Shown in pieces: positions 63,301 through 64,000 of a stretch of DNA of 64,000 nt. The stretch covers positions 569,657-633,656 of the forward strand of contig NW_018396398.1 in the NCBI RefSeq assembly GCF_000003195.3, written 5' to 3'. The stretch's first letter is position 1, and each line of letters opens with the position of its first letter. Under the pieces are notes generated by a model, which was not told the DNA's origin, ran no database searches, and saw only the letters and a program-made list of their open reading frames with translations. Position numbers and translations under genes: made by a program. This DNA is from Sorghum bicolor (lineage: Eukaryota; Streptophyta; Magnoliopsida; Poales; Poaceae).

Positions 63301-64000
63301 TTTCCTAACACATAGTATGTTCCATGCAAACTGTGCAACTATCTTGCATCAAGATTAGCACTATATCCGAACAGACCAAATCGGCTATGAGTACCATCGG
63401 GTGCGTCTAAAATGGTTTCTTAGCCTATGGTGCATTAGGCGTAAATTATGCACATATCTTGCACCGAAACGAACACTGTTTCTAAACGAACCAAATCAAG
63501 ATTCCATATGACACATGTCATCAAGGAGTTCCGTCGGGTGCATCCAAATTGATTTCCAAGTATATGTTATGTTCCATGCAAACCGTGCACCTATTTAGCA
63601 TCAAGATTAGCACTATCTCCAAACAGACCGTATCGAGCATCCACTTGAGCCTCTTCATCTAGGAGTACAAACAGGTGCATCAAAAATGGTTTCATAGACT
63701 ATGGGGCATTAGGCACAAACTATGCACCTATCTTGCCCCGAAACTGACATTGTCTCCAAACAGACCGAAGCGAGATTCCATATGACACACGTCATCTAGG
63801 AGTTCCATTGGGTGCGTCCAAGTTAATTTCATAACATATGGTACATTCCATGCAAACTGTGCAACTATCTTGCATCGAGATTAGCACTATATCCGAGCGG
63901 ACCAAATCGAGCCTCCGCTTGAGCCTCTTCAACTACGAGTACCATCGGGTGTGTCTAAAATAGTTTCTTAGCCGATGGTGCATGAGGCGTAAACCGTGCA
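60346..64000. repeat. Centromere-type satellite array, block 2, with 1857-bp higher-order repeat
   Basis: Same alternating 137-bp monomers as block 1, running off the window. Markers recur 1857 bp apart: the 35-bp-deleted monomer (GTCATCAAGCATATGG) at 60900 and 62757; CTTGCAT at 60429 and 62286. A further monomer with about 26 bp deleted (AAATCGGCTATGAG) recurs too. 14 monomers of 137 bp minus 61 bp equals 1857. The two copies are nearly identical by eye. Confidence 0.92.

Overview
The window looks like centromeric or pericentromeric DNA of a grass, most likely a Saccharinae member of the Andropogoneae (sorghum, sugarcane, Miscanthus group). Two satellite blocks (18804-22858 and 60346-64000) are built from monomers spaced 137 bp apart, with wording I associate with the sorghum/sugarcane centromere satellite. 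Two gypsy copies look like the CRM centromeric lineage. No ordinary single-copy host gene, tRNA or rRNA gene was recognised. Almost every base belongs to a satellite or to a nested LTR retrotransposon. Species and family names are from memory and were not searched.

Layout. (1) 1-14393: minus-strand Ty3/gypsy Tat-type element 'Tat-1', whose left end is outside the window. Its gag is split by a second Tat-type element, 'Tat-PMD' (690-13021, TSD CATGT, LTRs differing at only 2 of 689 positions). Tat-PMD carries an antisense six-exon gene of plant-mobile-domain (PMD) type with its own TATA box. (2) 14394-18803: the CRM-like copy 'CRM-1' that hosts Tat-1; it is decayed. (3) 18804-22858: satellite block 1. 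(4) 22859-60345: one plus-strand Copia Sirevirus-like element inserted in the satellite (TSD CACAC). Its left LTR received two later insertions: 'CRM-2' (22875-30225, TSD GTTTG) and 'Tat-2' (32060-51628, TSD CTTGT). Tat-2 carries a different antisense six-exon gene (putative gypsy-type transposon domain, long poly-Gln, coiled coil) and itself received a 5.2-kb solo LTR (38772-44003, TSD TGGGT). (5) 60346-64000: satellite block 2, the continuation of block 1, organised in an 1857-bp higher-order repeat.

Order of events from nesting: satellite array; then CRM-1 and the Copia element; then Tat-1 into CRM-1, and CRM-2 and Tat-2 into the Copia LTR; then Tat-PMD into Tat-1 and the solo-LTR parent into Tat-2.

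Most interesting: both Tat elements whose 3' half is visible pair a sense gag-pol with an intron-containing antisense gene driven by an internal promoter just inside the 3' LTR. Each is also studded with its own short motif. Tat-PMD has about 94 copies of GCCGAT/ATCGGC in 12.3 kb, on both strands and in LTR, introns and all coding parts. Tat-2 is dense in CTCGA/TCGAG. An element-specific DNA-binding or anti-silencing system is one testable reading.
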